A DNA stretch of 64,000 nt from Strigops habroptila (lineage: Eukaryota > Chordata > Aves > Psittaciformes > Psittacidae): contig NC_044278.2 in assembly GCF_004027225.2 (NCBI RefSeq), forward strand, positions 102,044,743 through 102,108,742, given 5' to 3'. Both the position numbers and the translations under genes were made by a program. The notes under the pieces are model-generated. The model was given only the letters and a program-made list of their open reading frames with translations, ran no database searches and was not told the origin of the DNA. Numbering within the stretch: position 1 is the stretch's first letter; each line of letters begins with the position of its first letter. This document shows positions 62,776 to 64,000 of this stretch, in pieces.

Positions 62776-64000
62776 CACATCATAGGTCTTGAAGGAGCAC
62801 TCCATCCTGGACAGGCAGGGCTGGTGAAGCCTTTCCATGCCCTCAGAGACATGTGGTCACCGAGAAGTAGACTGGTTCAGAAAGGAGGGTGTTTCTCATT
62901 TCCAGAATGTTCATCTCTTCATCTGTTGGTTTTTTGAAAGAGCTTCAGGATCCTTATCTGGAAGGAGAGACAGAAGTGCAAACAGGTACATTTTCTGTGA
63001 AGCACAACAACTAAGCATTTGCTTTTCAGATCCAGGCATCTGTTTTTTAATAGACTGGATTTTTGCAAGCACCTTGCTTTTTGTTTCAGTTGTGCAGCTG
63101 TCTTCTGAAAAGATAAGCAGTTTTGGTAGTTGAAAACTCCTTCAGCTACATTTTTAGAGGTTTATCTCCTAGGATAGAAGTGTGTTTTGTTTTGGTTTAT
63201 CTTGCAATATTCTGTTCTTCTTTTCTGCAGACAGCACTCATCTCTTCCCTTGTCAAGGGAAACTAGTTCTCACTCCTTATAGTTGCAAGTCTCACATTAC
63301 AAGTTTCTGTGTACATATCTATGAGAGAGCATAAAATCATCATTTCAAAAGGGAATTTTCTTACATAATGCTTAAAGTAACTTGCCAAAATCTGCGAGTC
63401 AACCTATGCTCACAACTTCAGGAGACCAAGAAGCAGAATGGTTCAGTGACTTCTGCTCTGAGTAAATTCCTTGAAAATATGTTCAAGAAAAATGAGTTAA
63501 AACTGGAATAGGTGTAGGGAATATCTACTAGAGCATTCTGGCCCTATGAGAGGAGGCAATTATAGTAAACAAATTTCATTCTATGTCTGACATAAGTATT
63601 TATCGAGGAATAAATACATGTAAATAGACAGTCTTTAAGCTAGAAAAACAAAGCTTAAAACCTGGAAAATGTAAACTCAACAGGAATTCACTTAGGCTGG
63701 AAATTGGAAGAAATTCTCTACAGTAGGCAACAGGTTCTGCTACAGCTTTTCTTTACAAAGAAGTGGGACAGCAAAAAATCTAAGCAATTAGAATTGTTTT
63801 CTGAAGAAATTACAGTTGTATGGGCAACCTGTGTGTACCTACATGGTTCCTCTCTCATCAAAAAGATTCCTCCGCCCTTTGGAATCTGTTGGCCAGTTTT
63901 AATTAAAGTCGATAGAAAAGAATAGGTTTAAAAGGTAATTATATTCCTACAGTTTTCATGAAAATAGAGGGTAGGTAGAGTAGAGAGAACCCGTATGAGA
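62776..64000. other. Intergenic, no feature seen
   Basis: Unique-looking AT-rich sequence to the end of the window. No exon, repeat or RNA gene recognised. Confidence 0.55.

Noticed and set aside
1-64000. CRISPR arrays, operons, prophage or bacterial defence systems
   Set aside because: Split genes with GT/AG introns, CpG-island promoters and CR1 LINEs show vertebrate nuclear DNA. No regularly spaced repeat array or bacterial gene organisation is present.

Overview
This is a vertebrate, almost certainly avian, nuclear DNA window. The clearest evidence is several CR1 LINE fragments ending in the bird-typical ATTCTATG tail, together with intron-rich genes and CpG-island promoters. Two protein-coding genes can be reconstructed exon by exon: SLC46A3 on the plus strand and POMP on the minus strand. 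From memory of the human map, the order MTUS2 - SLC46A3 - POMP - FLT1 is conserved across amniotes. That would put MTUS2 to the left and FLT1 to the right, outside the window. No exon of either was recognised here.

Layout: 1-13.5 kb is gene-poor and carries a 5'-truncated CR1 copy at its left end. A CpG island at 13.5-14.2 kb is the probable SLC46A3 promoter. SLC46A3 coding exons run from 14254 to 24215 in five pieces (464 codons), with a poly(A) signal at 24389. The 24.4-29.4 kb interval is the tail-to-tail gap between the two genes and holds CR1 and MIR-like relics. POMP runs leftward from a CpG island at 37.8-38.5 kb, with six coding exons between 38279 and 29820 that give the family's usual 141 residues. 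A 1.4-kb CR1 copy lies about 0.45 kb upstream of the POMP start. From 40.2 to 64 kb no gene was recognised; this stretch holds CR1 copies of different ages, an old CR1/L3-like relic, A-rich low-complexity tracts and microsatellites.

The two genes are neighbours but act in different processes. SLC46A3 encodes a lysosomal major-facilitator transporter, and POMP a chaperone for 20S proteasome assembly. Their convergent order looks like conserved synteny rather than functional coupling. All exon joins were made by eye from reading frame, GT/AG borders and family similarity. No alignment, transcript or database search was available. I found no convincing previously undescribed biological system. 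The points most worth checking are a GC-rich minus-strand open frame at 41.4-41.8 kb, the promoter-proximal CR1 next to POMP, and an upstream ORF in the SLC46A3 CpG island.
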